Source: Pseudoramibacter alactolyticus ATCC 23263
GTDB lineage: Bacteria; Bacillota; Clostridia; Eubacteriales; Eubacteriaceae
Direction of reading: 5' to 3'
DNA: 64,000 nt
Assembly: GCF_000185505.1 (NCBI RefSeq)
Contig: NZ_GL622359.1
Location: 369,782-433,781, forward strand
A program made the position numbers and the translations under genes. This document shows, piece after piece, positions 29,903 to 37,703 of the stretch; position 1 is the stretch's first letter; every line of letters begins with the position of its first letter. The notes below the pieces were generated by a model, which was not told where the DNA came from, did not search any database, and was given only the letters and a program-made list of their open reading frames with translations.

Positions 29903-30280
29903 ATGGATCACATTAAAATCAAGCGTGTTTATGAACCGCCGGAAGATACGGACGGAAAAAGGATTCTGGTGGATCGTCTGTGGCCACGGGGCATCTCAAA
30001 GAAAAGGGCCGCTCTGGACAGTTGGGCAAAAGAAATTGCGCCCTCACCCGATTTGCGAAAATGGTTCGGACACGAGGCGAAAAAATTGAATGATTTTGGA
30101 AAGGCCTATCGCGGGGAATTGACACGAAACCCCGATGCAATGGCATGGGCTTCAAAGATCGCAGATTGGTTAAAACAGGGGGATGTTACCCTGCTTTATG
30201 CCGCCAAGAACCCGCAAGTCAACCATGCGTTGATACTAAAAGATTGGCTTGAACAGAAAATTTTAAAGATCGAAATTTAA
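29903..30280 (+). CDS. DUF488 (YeaO-like) protein
   Basis: A 125-residue protein with the family hallmark LVDRLWPRGISK and the later LLYAAKNPQVNHA segment. No enzymatic role is firmly established for DUF488; it is often found with stress or redox genes. AAGGAGGGG precedes the ATG. It is divergent from hcp across a shared operator and converges on the Crp/Fnr gene, overlapping its 3' end by 18 nt. Confidence 0.88.
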   Translation: MDHIKIKRVYEPPEDTDGKRILVDRLWPRGISKKRAALDSWAKEIAPSPDLRKWFGHEAKKLNDFGKAYRGELTRNPDAMAWASKIADWLKQGDVTLLYAAKNPQVNHALILKDWLEQKILKIEI

Positions 30281-30931
30281 AACAAAGTGACTTTTTTCGG
30301 TGATGAGCAGTCCTTCATCCTGCATTTTGGAGAGCTCGTGCGAAAGGGCTGAACGATCGACACTCAAATAATCGGCCAAATGCTGCCGATTGAAGGGAAT
30401 GACAAAATCGTTGGTATTTTTTTTCTGCGCGACAAAGGAAAGATAGGAGATCAAGCGGCCGCGGATGGATTTGCTGGAAGTGTGGAAAATGCGCCGGGAC
30501 AGATGCAGGTTTTTCTGGATAGAGATCATCAGCAAATTGTGAATAATGGTGTGACGGCGATTGGCAATGGAGGTATCGTGGGAGAAATCAAAGAGATGTT
30601 CTGTTTGTAAAAATAAAACAGTGGATTTTTTCTGGGCGATCACATCGACCATGAGCGGCTCGCCGGAAAGAAGCGCATAGGTTTCGGCAAAAACCGATCC
30701 CGGGGCGATATTGGCGAGAACGGACGTATTGCCCCAAAAGTCGTTGTTTTCAATGCGCACAGATCCCGAAAGGACGAGTCCGATGGCGTCGGCGGAATCG
30801 CCGGCCATGTAGATCACGGCCTCGCGGTCATAATTTTTGATGCGATATCCGAGATTGGAAAGCACTTTGGGAATGGCATCTGGTGCGATGCCGTGAAACA
30901 GTTTGGTTTGAGAGAGAAAATCAATATCCAA
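30263..30931 (-). CDS. Crp/Fnr-family transcriptional regulator
   Basis: A 222-residue regulator with an N-terminal cyclic-nucleotide-binding-like beta-roll (MAGDSADAIGLVLSGSVRI) and a C-terminal winged helix with recognition region HLADYLSVDRSALSHEL. It has no Fnr-type Cys cluster; indeed the sequence appears almost devoid of Cys, so it is not an Fnr-type O2 sensor. HcpR-type regulators of this family control hcp and sense NO by heme; assignment here rests on adjacency and the shared palindrome. The start is a TTG at 30931 with GAAGGG 7 nt upstream. Confidence 0.88.
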   Translation of the reverse strand: MDIDFLSQTKLFHGIAPDAIPKVLSNLGYRIKNYDREAVIYMAGDSADAIGLVLSGSVRIENNDFWGNTSVLANIAPGSVFAETYALLSGEPLMVDVIAQKKSTVLFLQTEHLFDFSHDTSIANRRHTIIHNLLMISIQKNLHLSRRIFHTSSKSIRGRLISYLSFVAQKKNTNDFVIPFNRQHLADYLSVDRSALSHELSKMQDEGLLITEKSHFVLNFDL

Positions 30932-30977
30932 GTCATGTCCCTTCTTTTGGCTGTAAATTAAAAAAGAATGGTTTTAT

Positions 30978-30991
30978 GTTGGCAGTACAAC
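30978..30991. promoter_or_regulatory. Second GTTG-N6-CAAC operator, between the Crp/Fnr gene and ferredoxin gene
   Basis: The same half-sites with the same 6-nt spacing as at 29835-29848. Its centre is 33 nt from the centre of the TATACT box of the ferredoxin gene, so it lies at about -42 there, and it also lies upstream of the regulator's own start codon. Confidence 0.5.
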
Positions 30992-31014
30992 TTTTATCAA
31001 CAGCCTCATTGTAT

Positions 31015-31027
31015 TATACTGATTAAT
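31015..31027 (+). promoter_or_regulatory. Ferredoxin gene promoter -10 region
   Basis: TATACT at 31015-31020 gives a start near 31027. No good -35 is seen. The 85-nt leader contains a perfect 10-nt palindrome GAGAATTCTC and a possible TCGGC/GCCGA hairpin. Confidence 0.5.
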
Positions 31028-31111
31028 AGAAGTCAAAGGAGAATTCTCGGTCGCGGTCGGCTTTGCATCGGGCCGATGGCAAGAGCGGGGTTTCTCAAAA
31101 GGAGGAAACAA

Positions 31112-31297
31112 ATGAAATATGTCGTGAAAGATGGTTGCATTGGCTGCGGTGCTTGTGAAGCCGCCTGCCCGGAAATTTTTTTCATCAACGATGAAGGTTT
31201 GGCTGAAGCCAGAGACATCGAAGTGCCGGCAGACATCGCCGAATCGGCAGAAGAAGCAATGGATGGCTGCCCGGTGGGCGTGATTGAGGAAGCATAA
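31112..31297 (+). CDS. Ferredoxin, single [4Fe-4S] cluster
   Basis: A 61-residue electron carrier. CIGCGACEAACP gives three cluster ligands, and the C-terminal DGCPVG gives the fourth; the remaining Cys in AACP is the position that in Thermotoga-type ferredoxins pairs in a disulfide, but its usual partner is missing here. GGAGG precedes the ATG at 31112. Its place beside hcp and the Crp/Fnr gene, and the shared palindrome, suggest that it feeds electrons to Hcp (inference). Confidence 0.92.
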   Translation: MKYVVKDGCIGCGACEAACPEIFFINDEGLAEARDIEVPADIAESAEEAMDGCPVGVIEEA

Positions 31298-31320
31298 TCG
31301 AACGTGATGATGCCCGGATA

Positions 31321-31350
31321 GCATTCGGAAGTTTTTCCGGATGCTTTTTT
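31321..31350 (+). terminator. Terminator after the ferredoxin gene
   Basis: GCATTCGGAA / TTCCGGATGC stem (one G-T pair), GTTT loop and a six-T tail. Confidence 0.85.
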
Positions 31351-31366
31351 CTTTGAATGCCATGAT

Positions 31367-31395
31367 TTTACATCCGCTGATTTTTGTTGTAGACT
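31367..31395 (+). promoter_or_regulatory. Promoter of the chromate-type transporter pair
   Basis: TTTACA (31367-31372), 17-nt spacer, TAGACT (31390-31395); start near 31402. Confidence 0.5.
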
Positions 31396-31446
31396 ATGAT
31401 CAAGCCAATGATAAGAGAATGGACATTGGCGAAAGAGGAGGGCTAT

Positions 31447-32064
31447 GTGAAAAAGATTAAAAAAACGCGAACAGAGTTGTCTGACGATAGAGAACGGCCA
31501 AGTCTGTGGGCGTTATACAGCACGTTTTTTAAAATCGGGATCATGATGTTTGGCGGCGGATTAGCTATGCTGCCAATCCTGCAGCGGGAAATTGACGAGA
31601 ACAAGCATTGGGCGACTGAAACGGAGCTTGCCGATTATTATGCCATCGGCCAGTGCACGCCGGGGATTATTGCGGTGAATACGGCGACCTTTGTGGGCAA
31701 TAAAAAACGCGGTGTGATTGGTGCCATTGTGGCAACCCTCGGTTTGGTCTCGCCGTCGCTGTTGATCATTATGACATTAGCGGGTATTATCGAAAAATAC
31801 GACGATTTGCCAATTGTTCAGGATGCCTTTGCCGGGATCCGCGTGGCAGTGGTGGTGCTGATCTTTAATGCGGTGGTAAAAATTGGCAAAACATCAATCA
31901 TCGATATCCCAACCCTGCTGATTTTTATCGCAGTGGCGGCTGGTTCCCTATTTATTGATGTATCACCGGTGGTCTTTGTGCTTACTGCCGCAGCGGCAGG
32001 CATTGTCATCGCAAAGATCAAAGCGCAACGTTCGCGTTTGTCAAAAGGCGGTGAACAATCATGA
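31447..32064 (+). CDS. Chromate transporter family protein, first half-size subunit
   Basis: A 205-residue membrane protein of the CHR family, short-chain type. The N-terminal signature FKIGIMMFGGGLAMLPILQRE is followed by CTPGIIAVNTATFVGNKKRG and about five or six hydrophobic helices. Paired short ChrA proteins act together where the long form has two fused halves. The GTG at 31447 follows AGAGGAGGG; an ATG at 31396 has no ribosome site. Whether chromate or another oxyanion is carried is not known from sequence. Confidence 0.85.
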   Translation: MKKIKKTRTELSDDRERPSLWALYSTFFKIGIMMFGGGLAMLPILQREIDENKHWATETELADYYAIGQCTPGIIAVNTATFVGNKKRGVIGAIVATLGLVSPSLLIIMTLAGIIEKYDDLPIVQDAFAGIRVAVVVLIFNAVVKIGKTSIIDIPTLLIFIAVAAGSLFIDVSPVVFVLTAAAAGIVIAKIKAQRSRLSKGGEQS

Positions 32065-32642
32065 TGTATTTGCGGTTATTTTGGGAGTTTTTCAAAACCG
32101 GACTGTTTTCGATCGGCGGAGGTTTAGCGACCCTGCCCTTTTTAAAAGCCATCGGTCAATCGACAGGATGGTTTACCCAGAGCCAGCTGGCAGATATGGT
32201 GGCGGTGTCTGAATCAACGCCGGGTCCGATGGGGATTAATATGGCAACCTATGTGGGCTATACCGTCGGTGGGGTGCCAGGGGGCATCATCGCGACTATT
32301 GGCGAGGTCGCACCGGCGATTGTTATCATCATCATTATTGCCGCTTTTCTCAAAGCTTTTGAAGATAATGAATATGTGAAAGCTGGTTTTTATGGCCTGC
32401 GGCCGGCCTCGACCGGACTGATCGCAGCTGCGGGGCTTTCGGTGGCAGGGATTGCTCTGTTTAAGAGTCACAAAGTGTTAACCTGGCACAATTGGCTGGG
32501 GCTTATCAATATTCGCGCTGTGATTTTTGCCGTTGTGCTGCTGGTGGCAACCCGATGGATCCCTAAAGTCAAAAATTGGCATCCGATCTTATTTATCGTG
32601 GTGGCTGCTGCGGTGGGGATGTTGCTGCATTTTTCCGGCTGA
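32061..32642 (+). CDS. Chromate transporter family protein, second half-size subunit
   Basis: A 193-residue partner with the parallel signature FFKTGLFSIGGGLATLPFL and STPGPMGINMATYVGY. It overlaps the first subunit by 4 nt (ATGA), so both are made in step, consistent with a heterodimer. A bidirectional terminator follows. Confidence 0.85.
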   Translation: MMYLRLFWEFFKTGLFSIGGGLATLPFLKAIGQSTGWFTQSQLADMVAVSESTPGPMGINMATYVGYTVGGVPGGIIATIGEVAPAIVIIIIIAAFLKAFEDNEYVKAGFYGLRPASTGLIAAAGLSVAGIALFKSHKVLTWHNWLGLINIRAVIFAVVLLVATRWIPKVKNWHPILFIVVAAAVGMLLHFSG

Positions 32643-32667
32643 TTTGATAAATGGAAATAGCGCAAAA

Positions 32668-32700
32668 TAAAAAAACCGAACTCAAAAGGTTCGGTTTTTT
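32668..32700 (+). terminator. Bidirectional terminator between the transporter pair and the serine acetyltransferase gene
   Basis: AAAACCGAAC / GTTCGGTTTT stem, flanked by an A-run and T-run. Confidence 0.88.
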
Positions 32701-32714
32701 GGTGTCGATGATCC

Positions 32715-33692
32715 TTAAATCATGTAGAACCAGCTGTCGTCGAGGGGGATTTCTTTGGAATCGACACTGCCGTTAGGCTTTTGGCTGTAATTATAGGAAA
32801 GCTCCTGGTTTTTTATGGAAACGCGGGCGCCTTCCGGAATCGAAGTGGTGATAAAGGCGTTACCGCCGATTACGGCGTCTTTGCCCACAATGGTATCACC
32901 ACCGAGCACCGATGCTCCGGCGTAAACTGTTACGTTGTCTTGAATGGTCGGATGCCGTTTGATTGCTTTAAGTTCCTGCCCGCCCTTTGTGGAAAGGGCG
33001 CCCAGAGTTACGCCCTGATAAATCTTCACATGGTCGCCGATGATGGTGGTTTCGCCGATGACGATACCCGTACCATGATCGATGAAGAAATATTTACCGA
33101 TGGTTGCCCCGGGATGGATATCGATGCCGGTGACGCTGTGCGCATGTTCGGTCATTATGCGGGGGAGAACCGGAACTTTGAGCAAGTACAATTCGTGGGC
33201 GATGCGGTTGACCAGGGTGGCATAAAGCCCGGGATAGGAAAAGATGATTTCGTCTTTGTTAAAAGCGGCGGGATCACCCTCATAGGCGGCTTGAACATCT
33301 GTTTCGGTATATTCGCGGACGAGAGGAATGCGCTTGAGAAACTGAAAAGTTAAATCCTCGGCATCTTTACCGAGTTGGCAGTGGCTGTGATTTTGATAAT
33401 CTGGCAGATAAGGCAGAACGATTTTGATCTGGCGAATGAGATTGTAAATAATATCTTCAAGCAGCATCTGCACATTGGTGCGCCGGGTATAGGCATGATA
33501 GACTTTGTTTTTATAATACCCCGGATAGACGATGATCATCAGGCGGCGAATCAAAGCAAGCACGTCATCCTTATCCGGGTGATCGTAGGGGAGAAGCTGA
33601 TCGATTTTTTTGTTTTCGCCATAATCGAGCATGAGCTCGTTGGTCAGACGGTTAATTTTTTCTTCCATTTCGGAATGCTTCGGACTTTTCAT
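32715..33692 (-). CDS. Serine O-acetyltransferase, EpsC type
   Basis: A 325-residue enzyme that makes O-acetylserine for cysteine synthesis. The N-terminal helical domain is longer than in CysE; the C-terminal left-handed beta-helix has hexapeptide repeats (IHPGATIGKYFFIDHG, VIGETTIIGDHVKI, VLGGDTIVGKDAVIGG). The length fits the EpsC-like group of Firmicutes. The ATG at 33692 lacks a close ribosome site (AAAGG is about 17 nt away), so the start is provisional. No cysK is adjacent. It is transcribed divergently from tyrS. Confidence 0.9.
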   Translation of the reverse strand: MKSPKHSEMEEKINRLTNELMLDYGENKKIDQLLPYDHPDKDDVLALIRRLMIIVYPGYYKNKVYHAYTRRTNVQMLLEDIIYNLIRQIKIVLPYLPDYQNHSHCQLGKDAEDLTFQFLKRIPLVREYTETDVQAAYEGDPAAFNKDEIIFSYPGLYATLVNRIAHELYLLKVPVLPRIMTEHAHSVTGIDIHPGATIGKYFFIDHGTGIVIGETTIIGDHVKIYQGVTLGALSTKGGQELKAIKRHPTIQDNVTVYAGASVLGGDTIVGKDAVIGGNAFITTSIPEGARVSIKNQELSYNYSQKPNGSVDSKEIPLDDSWFYMI

Positions 33693-33767
33693 ATTAAACG
33701 TTCGGAACCTTTCTTAAATGTGCATAAGCATTGGATGTTCAGACGGTCAGGAGTCTGGATGGGTTGA

Positions 33768-33796
33768 ATTGTAAATGATGATAAAAGTTTTGTCAA
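33768..33796 (-). promoter_or_regulatory. Promoter of the serine acetyltransferase gene
   Basis: On the - strand a perfect TTGACA (33791-33796), 17-nt spacer and TACAAT (33768-33773). The roughly 70-nt leader holds a CAGAC/GTCTG hairpin. Confidence 0.85.
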
Positions 33797-33827
33797 ATCA
33801 AATGGCTTGAATGAATAAAAATAATGC

Positions 33828-33856
33828 TTGCCAGCAGCAAGCATATGCGATAGAAT
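33828..33856 (+). promoter_or_regulatory. Promoter of the tyrS T-box leader
   Basis: TTGCCA (33828-33833), 17-nt spacer, TAGAAT (33851-33856); start near 33863. Confidence 0.75.
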
Positions 33857-33862
33857 AAATTC

Positions 33863-34145
33863 CGTTATTAAATCAATCACCAAGGCTGTGAAGAAACAAA
33901 GTAGATCAGTGTGGAATCTTTTAGAGAACGTCCGGTTGGTGCAAGGGCGCAAGATCTGTCTGAGTCGAATACCTTTTGGAGCCGCTGACCGAAAGCCCTG
34001 CAAGTAGGATCAGACGGGTGCGCCCGATATTGCGCTAATGTGTGTTGGCACATGAAGAGGCATTGGCTGTGAAGTCAGTGCGAATTTGAGGTGGTACCGC
34101 GAATGCTCGCCCTCTGTTTGTTTTTGCAGACAGGGGGTTTTTATT
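33863..34145 (+). promoter_or_regulatory. T-box riboswitch upstream of tyrS
   Basis: The leader carries T-box landmarks: the AGAGAACG/GGTTGGTGCAAG portion of stem I, GTCGAATACC with TAC (33970-33972) as the Tyr specifier codon, and the T-box sequence GAGGTGGTACCGCG (34088-34101). A terminator hairpin follows (CCCTCTG...CAGACAGGGGG, then TTTTTATT, about 34110-34144), which competes with the antiterminator. Uncharged tRNA-Tyr should stabilise the antiterminator and switch tyrS on. Confidence 0.93.
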
Positions 34146-34187
34146 TGGCGACAAAAATAGCATCAGAAAATGAAACGGAGGATAACG

Positions 34188-35411
34188 ATGAAAATTTATG
34201 AAGAATTGGTGGCGCGGGGACTTATTGCGCAGGTGACGGACGAACCGCAGATCAAAGAGTTGATCGATAACGGCGGGGCGAAATTTTATATCGGTTTTGA
34301 CCCGACAGCGGATTCGCTGCATGTCGGGCATTTCATGGCGCTTTGCTTGATGCGCCGGCTGCAGCAGGCCGGCAATCGTCCGGTGGTGCTCATCGGCGGC
34401 GGGACCGCCCATATCGGGGATCCTTCAGGCCGAACCGATCTGCGCCAGATGATGACAACCGAAACCATTGCGCATAATGTCGCATGTTTTAAAAAGCAGA
34501 TGAGCCGCTTCATTGAGTTTGGTGAGGACAAAGCCATTCTTGTGGATAATGCGGATTGGCTGCTCGACTTGAATTACGTGGATACGATCCGGGATATCGG
34601 CGCTCATTTTTCGGTGAACAATATGTTGCGGGCAGAATGCTATAAGCAGCGTCTTGAAAAGGGGCTTTCTTTCCTGGAATTTAACTATATGATTATGCAA
34701 GCGTACGATTTTTATCATTTGCATAAAGCATACGGCGTGAACATGCAGTTCGGCGGCAACGACCAATGGTCGAATATGCTCGCCGGGACGGAACTGATTC
34801 GCCGCAAGCTCGGCGAAGATGCCTACGCCATGACCATTACGCTGCTACTCAATTCCGAAGGCAAAAAGATGGGCAAAACTGCCAAGGGGGCCGTTTGGCT
34901 CGATCCGGATAAGACGTCGCCCTTCGATTTTTATCAATACTGGCGCAATGTGGACGATGCGGATGTCATGAAATGTCTGAAGATGCTCACATTTTTGCCG
35001 CTGGATGAAATTGAAGCGATGGCCAATTGGCCGGATAACCGCATTAATGAGGAGAAGGAAATCCTCGCTTACGAATTGACGGCCCTGGTTCACGGTGAAG
35101 AAGAGGCAAAAAAAGCGCAGCATACGGCCAAAAGTCTTTTTGCCGGCAGCGGCAGCGATGCCGATATGCCGACATCGGAAATCGGTGAAGATGTGCTGAC
35201 AGAAGATGCCATCGGCCTCATTGATCTTTTGGTGGCCACGGGACTGGCGCCATCCAAATCGGAAGCGCGCCGCCTGATCAAACAGAACGGCATTTCGGTG
35301 GACGGTGTAAAAGTCAACGATCAGAATGCCAGCATTGGTCGCGAGCGTCTGATGGCAGGCATCACGGTTAAAAAGGGGAAAAAGGTCTTTAGAAAAATGA
35401 TTTTAAAATAA
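34188..35411 (+). CDS. tyrS: Tyrosyl-tRNA synthetase
   Basis: A 407-residue class I synthetase with the HIGH-type motif PTADSLHVGHFMAL, tyrosine-pocket residues in NYMIMQAYDFYHL, KMGKTAKG as the KMSKS loop, and a C-terminal S4 tRNA-binding domain. GGAGG lies just before the ATG at 34188; the ATG 18 nt upstream overlaps that site. Regulation is by the T-box leader. Confidence 0.96.
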   Translation: MKIYEELVARGLIAQVTDEPQIKELIDNGGAKFYIGFDPTADSLHVGHFMALCLMRRLQQAGNRPVVLIGGGTAHIGDPSGRTDLRQMMTTETIAHNVACFKKQMSRFIEFGEDKAILVDNADWLLDLNYVDTIRDIGAHFSVNNMLRAECYKQRLEKGLSFLEFNYMIMQAYDFYHLHKAYGVNMQFGGNDQWSNMLAGTELIRRKLGEDAYAMTITLLLNSEGKKMGKTAKGAVWLDPDKTSPFDFYQYWRNVDDADVMKCLKMLTFLPLDEIEAMANWPDNRINEEKEILAYELTALVHGEEEAKKAQHTAKSLFAGSGSDADMPTSEIGEDVLTEDAIGLIDLLVATGLAPSKSEARRLIKQNGISVDGVKVNDQNASIGRERLMAGITVKKGKKVFRKMILK

Positions 35412-35439
35412 ATACCAAGCGACCAAAAATCCTGATATG

Positions 35440-35478
35440 TACCCTTTTTACTGGATAACCAGTGGGAAGGGTATTTTT
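35440..35478 (+). terminator. Terminator after tyrS
   Basis: Long hairpin TACCCTT...ACTGG / CCAGT...AAGGGTA with an ATAA loop and G-T pairs in the middle, followed by T-run. Confidence 0.82.
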
Positions 35479-35574
35479 TATTTGGCTTTGACCAGTTGAG
35501 CAAGAGAGTTTTTCGAAGGGAAAAACGAACGAAAACGAAACAAAAATCCATCCGCCATGCGGGTGCGCGACGTT

Positions 35575-36250
35575 TGTTATACAAAAAAATCACCTTTCCG
35601 ATTACAATAAAATTGTTCAAGTTATATTGCAGAAAGGAAAGGTAATTTATGGTGAAGCAATCAAATTCGCTCGCACACACAAAATGAATGTGCAAATATC
35701 CTATCGTCTTTATCGTCTTCTCACACCAAAGGATAGACGAAAAATAATTTACAATCAATATAAGGCGGATATAAGAGATATCCTCAAACAGTTATGTGGT
35801 TATAAAGGTGAGGAAATTCTGGAGGGGCGTCTGATGTCGGATCATATTCATATGCCCGTAAACATACCACCTAAAATCAGCGTTTCTTCATTTATGGGTT
35901 ATTTTATAAGAAAAAAACGTATTAATGATGTTTGATAGATATGCAAATCTCAAGTATAAATCTGGAAATCGGCATTTTTGGCCAGTAGGTTATTAAGTCA
36001 GTATGGTCGGATTAAATGAGAAAATCATCAGAAAATGTATATGTGATGAGGAGAAGAACGATACCGTTCAGGATAAACTGAGTGTGAAGGAATAAGAAGA
36101 TCCATTTAGGAGTTAAAGAAAGCCCCTTAAAGGGTGGCTAGTAACGAGTAGAGTGTGGTCCGAACGAAGAGAAAGCCTGCGCCTTGAGACGCTAAAGGCT
36201 TATCGCCCGTTACGCTGGCTGCCATTTTTAAGGGTGGGAGTGACTTTCAG
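35575..36250 (+). mobile_element. Decayed IS200/IS605-type insertion sequence
   Basis: The stretch between tyrS and tRNA-Pro has no intact gene. It holds a ruined TnpA frame (35649 to about 36110) and, downstream, a hairpin-rich segment (GCCCCTTAAAGGG at about 36122 and a further GC-rich stem region to about 36240) in the place of an IS200-type right end. Exact ends cannot be fixed because these elements lack terminal inverted repeats. No TnpB is present. Confidence 0.7.
35649..36093 (+). pseudogene. IS200/IS605-family transposase TnpA, multiply broken
   Basis: Fragments in different frames line up with Y1-type TnpA. It starts at ATG 35649 after AAAGGAAAGG with NSLAHTK, then a TGA (35685) where HTKW is expected. 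MCKYPIVF follows with a 9-nt tandem repeat (ATCGTCTTT), then a frameshift into TPKDRRKIIYNQ and RLMSDHIHM (HUH His pair kept) and IPPKISVSSFMGYF. A second shift in an A7 run (35911-35917) leads to FDRYANLKYKSGNRHFW, a TAA (35994) inside the GYYVSTVG motif, and RKCICDEE where the catalytic YxxxQ should be (Tyr to Cys at 36036, Gln to Glu). The last fragment DKLSVKE ends in TAA (36091-36093). Confidence 0.85.
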
Positions 36251-36286
36251 GGCGATCATTGATACGAAATAAAAACGATAAAAGAC

Positions 36287-36315
36287 TTGAATTAGGAAAA
36301 ACTTTTCGCTATAAT
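36287..36315 (+). promoter_or_regulatory. Promoter of tRNA-Pro and probably of the downstream division cluster
   Basis: TTGAAT (36287-36292), 17-nt spacer, perfect TATAAT (36310-36315); start near 36322, five bases before the mature tRNA end. Confidence 0.85.
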
Positions 36316-36326
36316 AATTGTATTGT

Positions 36327-36403
36327 CTGGGTGTGGCGCAGTTTGGTAGCGCGCGTGAATGGGGTTCACGAGGCCGGAGGTTCGATTCCTCTCACTCAGA
36401 CCA
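36327..36403 (+). tRNA. tRNA-Pro (anticodon GGG)
   Basis: A 77-nt cloverleaf with encoded CCA. The acceptor stem pairs CTGGGTG with CACTCAG, the D stem is GCGC/GCGC with loop AGTTTGGTA, the anticodon stem is CGTGA/TCACG with loop ATGGGGT giving anticodon GGG, and the T arm is GGAGG-TTCGATT-CCTCT. The discriminator base is A. No terminator follows before the next gene, 27 nt away. Confidence 0.95.
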
Positions 36404-36430
36404 TTTCAATTTATACAAGGATGACAACGA

Positions 36431-37667
36431 ATGAGTCAAGTTGCACGAAAAGAAAAGAGAAAAACCAAACGTAGACGCGTTCTTAAGATCGGTCTCGTTT
36501 TTTTTAATTGTGGTCGTGCTTGTTGCCTTCCATTATCGGAGGAACAAGAGCGGCCTGATTGAAAGAACGGACTATATCTATGAGACCAATGCAAAGGTCT
36601 ATTTCTTTAAAAACATTGATTATATCGAATTGAATAATTTTAGCGCTGAGGATCTGGTGAATGTCCAGGGGAGCAAAGTCAATGGATACAGCGCCCTAAC
36701 GAAGTCGAAAAAGATTGTCGATCAGACGTATATTAAAAATCAAATTAAAACGATCGATCGGATTTTAAGCGAAAAAGCATATAAAGATTGGCCGACGATT
36801 GTCGGACAGCTGCAAAGCAATTTTCGTGGATTAGATAAAATTTTCAGTCAGATGGGAAAGGATCAGAAGGAACGTAAAATTTTTTTGGTTAATTCCGCCA
36901 GTTATATGGGGATGACTAAGTCGGAATTAATCGCGAAGAAAAAAACTTTTGAAGCACTTCAGAATACTGGAAAACGAGACATTATTTTGGGTAAACTTGA
37001 TATGTTGTCCACGGGTTATATTTACGGGACGGTGAATACCATGGAAAAAGTCGTTCGAGAGAGCACGTTGCCCTATGTTGATGTCAGTTTTCTCAATGAT
37101 GTTTCCAAGATTGACCAGCAGAGCGAGTCAGTACTAAAAATTGTTGATAACGATAGACTTTTTGCCGCTTTTATTGTCGATCGTGATGAGTTGATCGGCG
37201 GTGAATCTCAGGCGCTGGCCATGAAAAAGAAAATTGTCGGCACAAAAGGGAAAAAGCAGAATGCCCAATATTACAATTATTTGGTTAAACGGGTTGATGT
37301 TTTATGGCAATATCCGCAATTAACCATTGAGAAAAACGGGAAGAATTACGATTGCTATTTGGTCGATGTCATGTATGATGGGGATCAAAAAATAGCGGTT
37401 GTTTTATTCAAAGATTATATTTCTGTTTTTGCCGGTGATAATACACTCAAAACGGATATTCATTTGCAAGCGTATACCGCTTATGAAGTTCCTCAAAGTG
37501 CAATCATTAAAAAATCCGGGCAGACCTATTTGAAGATCCTCAAAAAAAACTATTTTACCAGTTTACAGAAAGTAAAAGTTGATAAATACGAAAAGGGAAA
37601 AGCCATCATGCGGGTAGTGGAGAACCCGAATCTGACGGTGGGAACGGCTTATAAGATTTATCCATAA
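36431..37667 (+). pseudogene. HlyD-like membrane protein of the sepF cluster, with a frame break in a T8 run
   Basis: The best start is ATG 36431, with AAGGA 9 nt upstream, giving MSQVARKEKRKTKRRRVLK, a basic tail leading into a membrane helix. After GLVFF this frame runs to a stop near 36560. The rest of the helix (LIVVVLVAF) and about 380 further residues lie in another frame, which is open from a TTG at 36441 to 37667. Removing one T from the T8 run (36498-36505) joins the two exactly. The extracytoplasmic part resembles the HlyD-like proteins found beside ylmE-sepF in Clostridia; function is not established. It may be a true frameshift, slippage-dependent expression, or a sequence error. 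Confidence 0.65.
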
Positions 37668-37703
37668 AAAATAACTTAAAAGTTATAAGAGAGAAGGGAT
37701 TAT

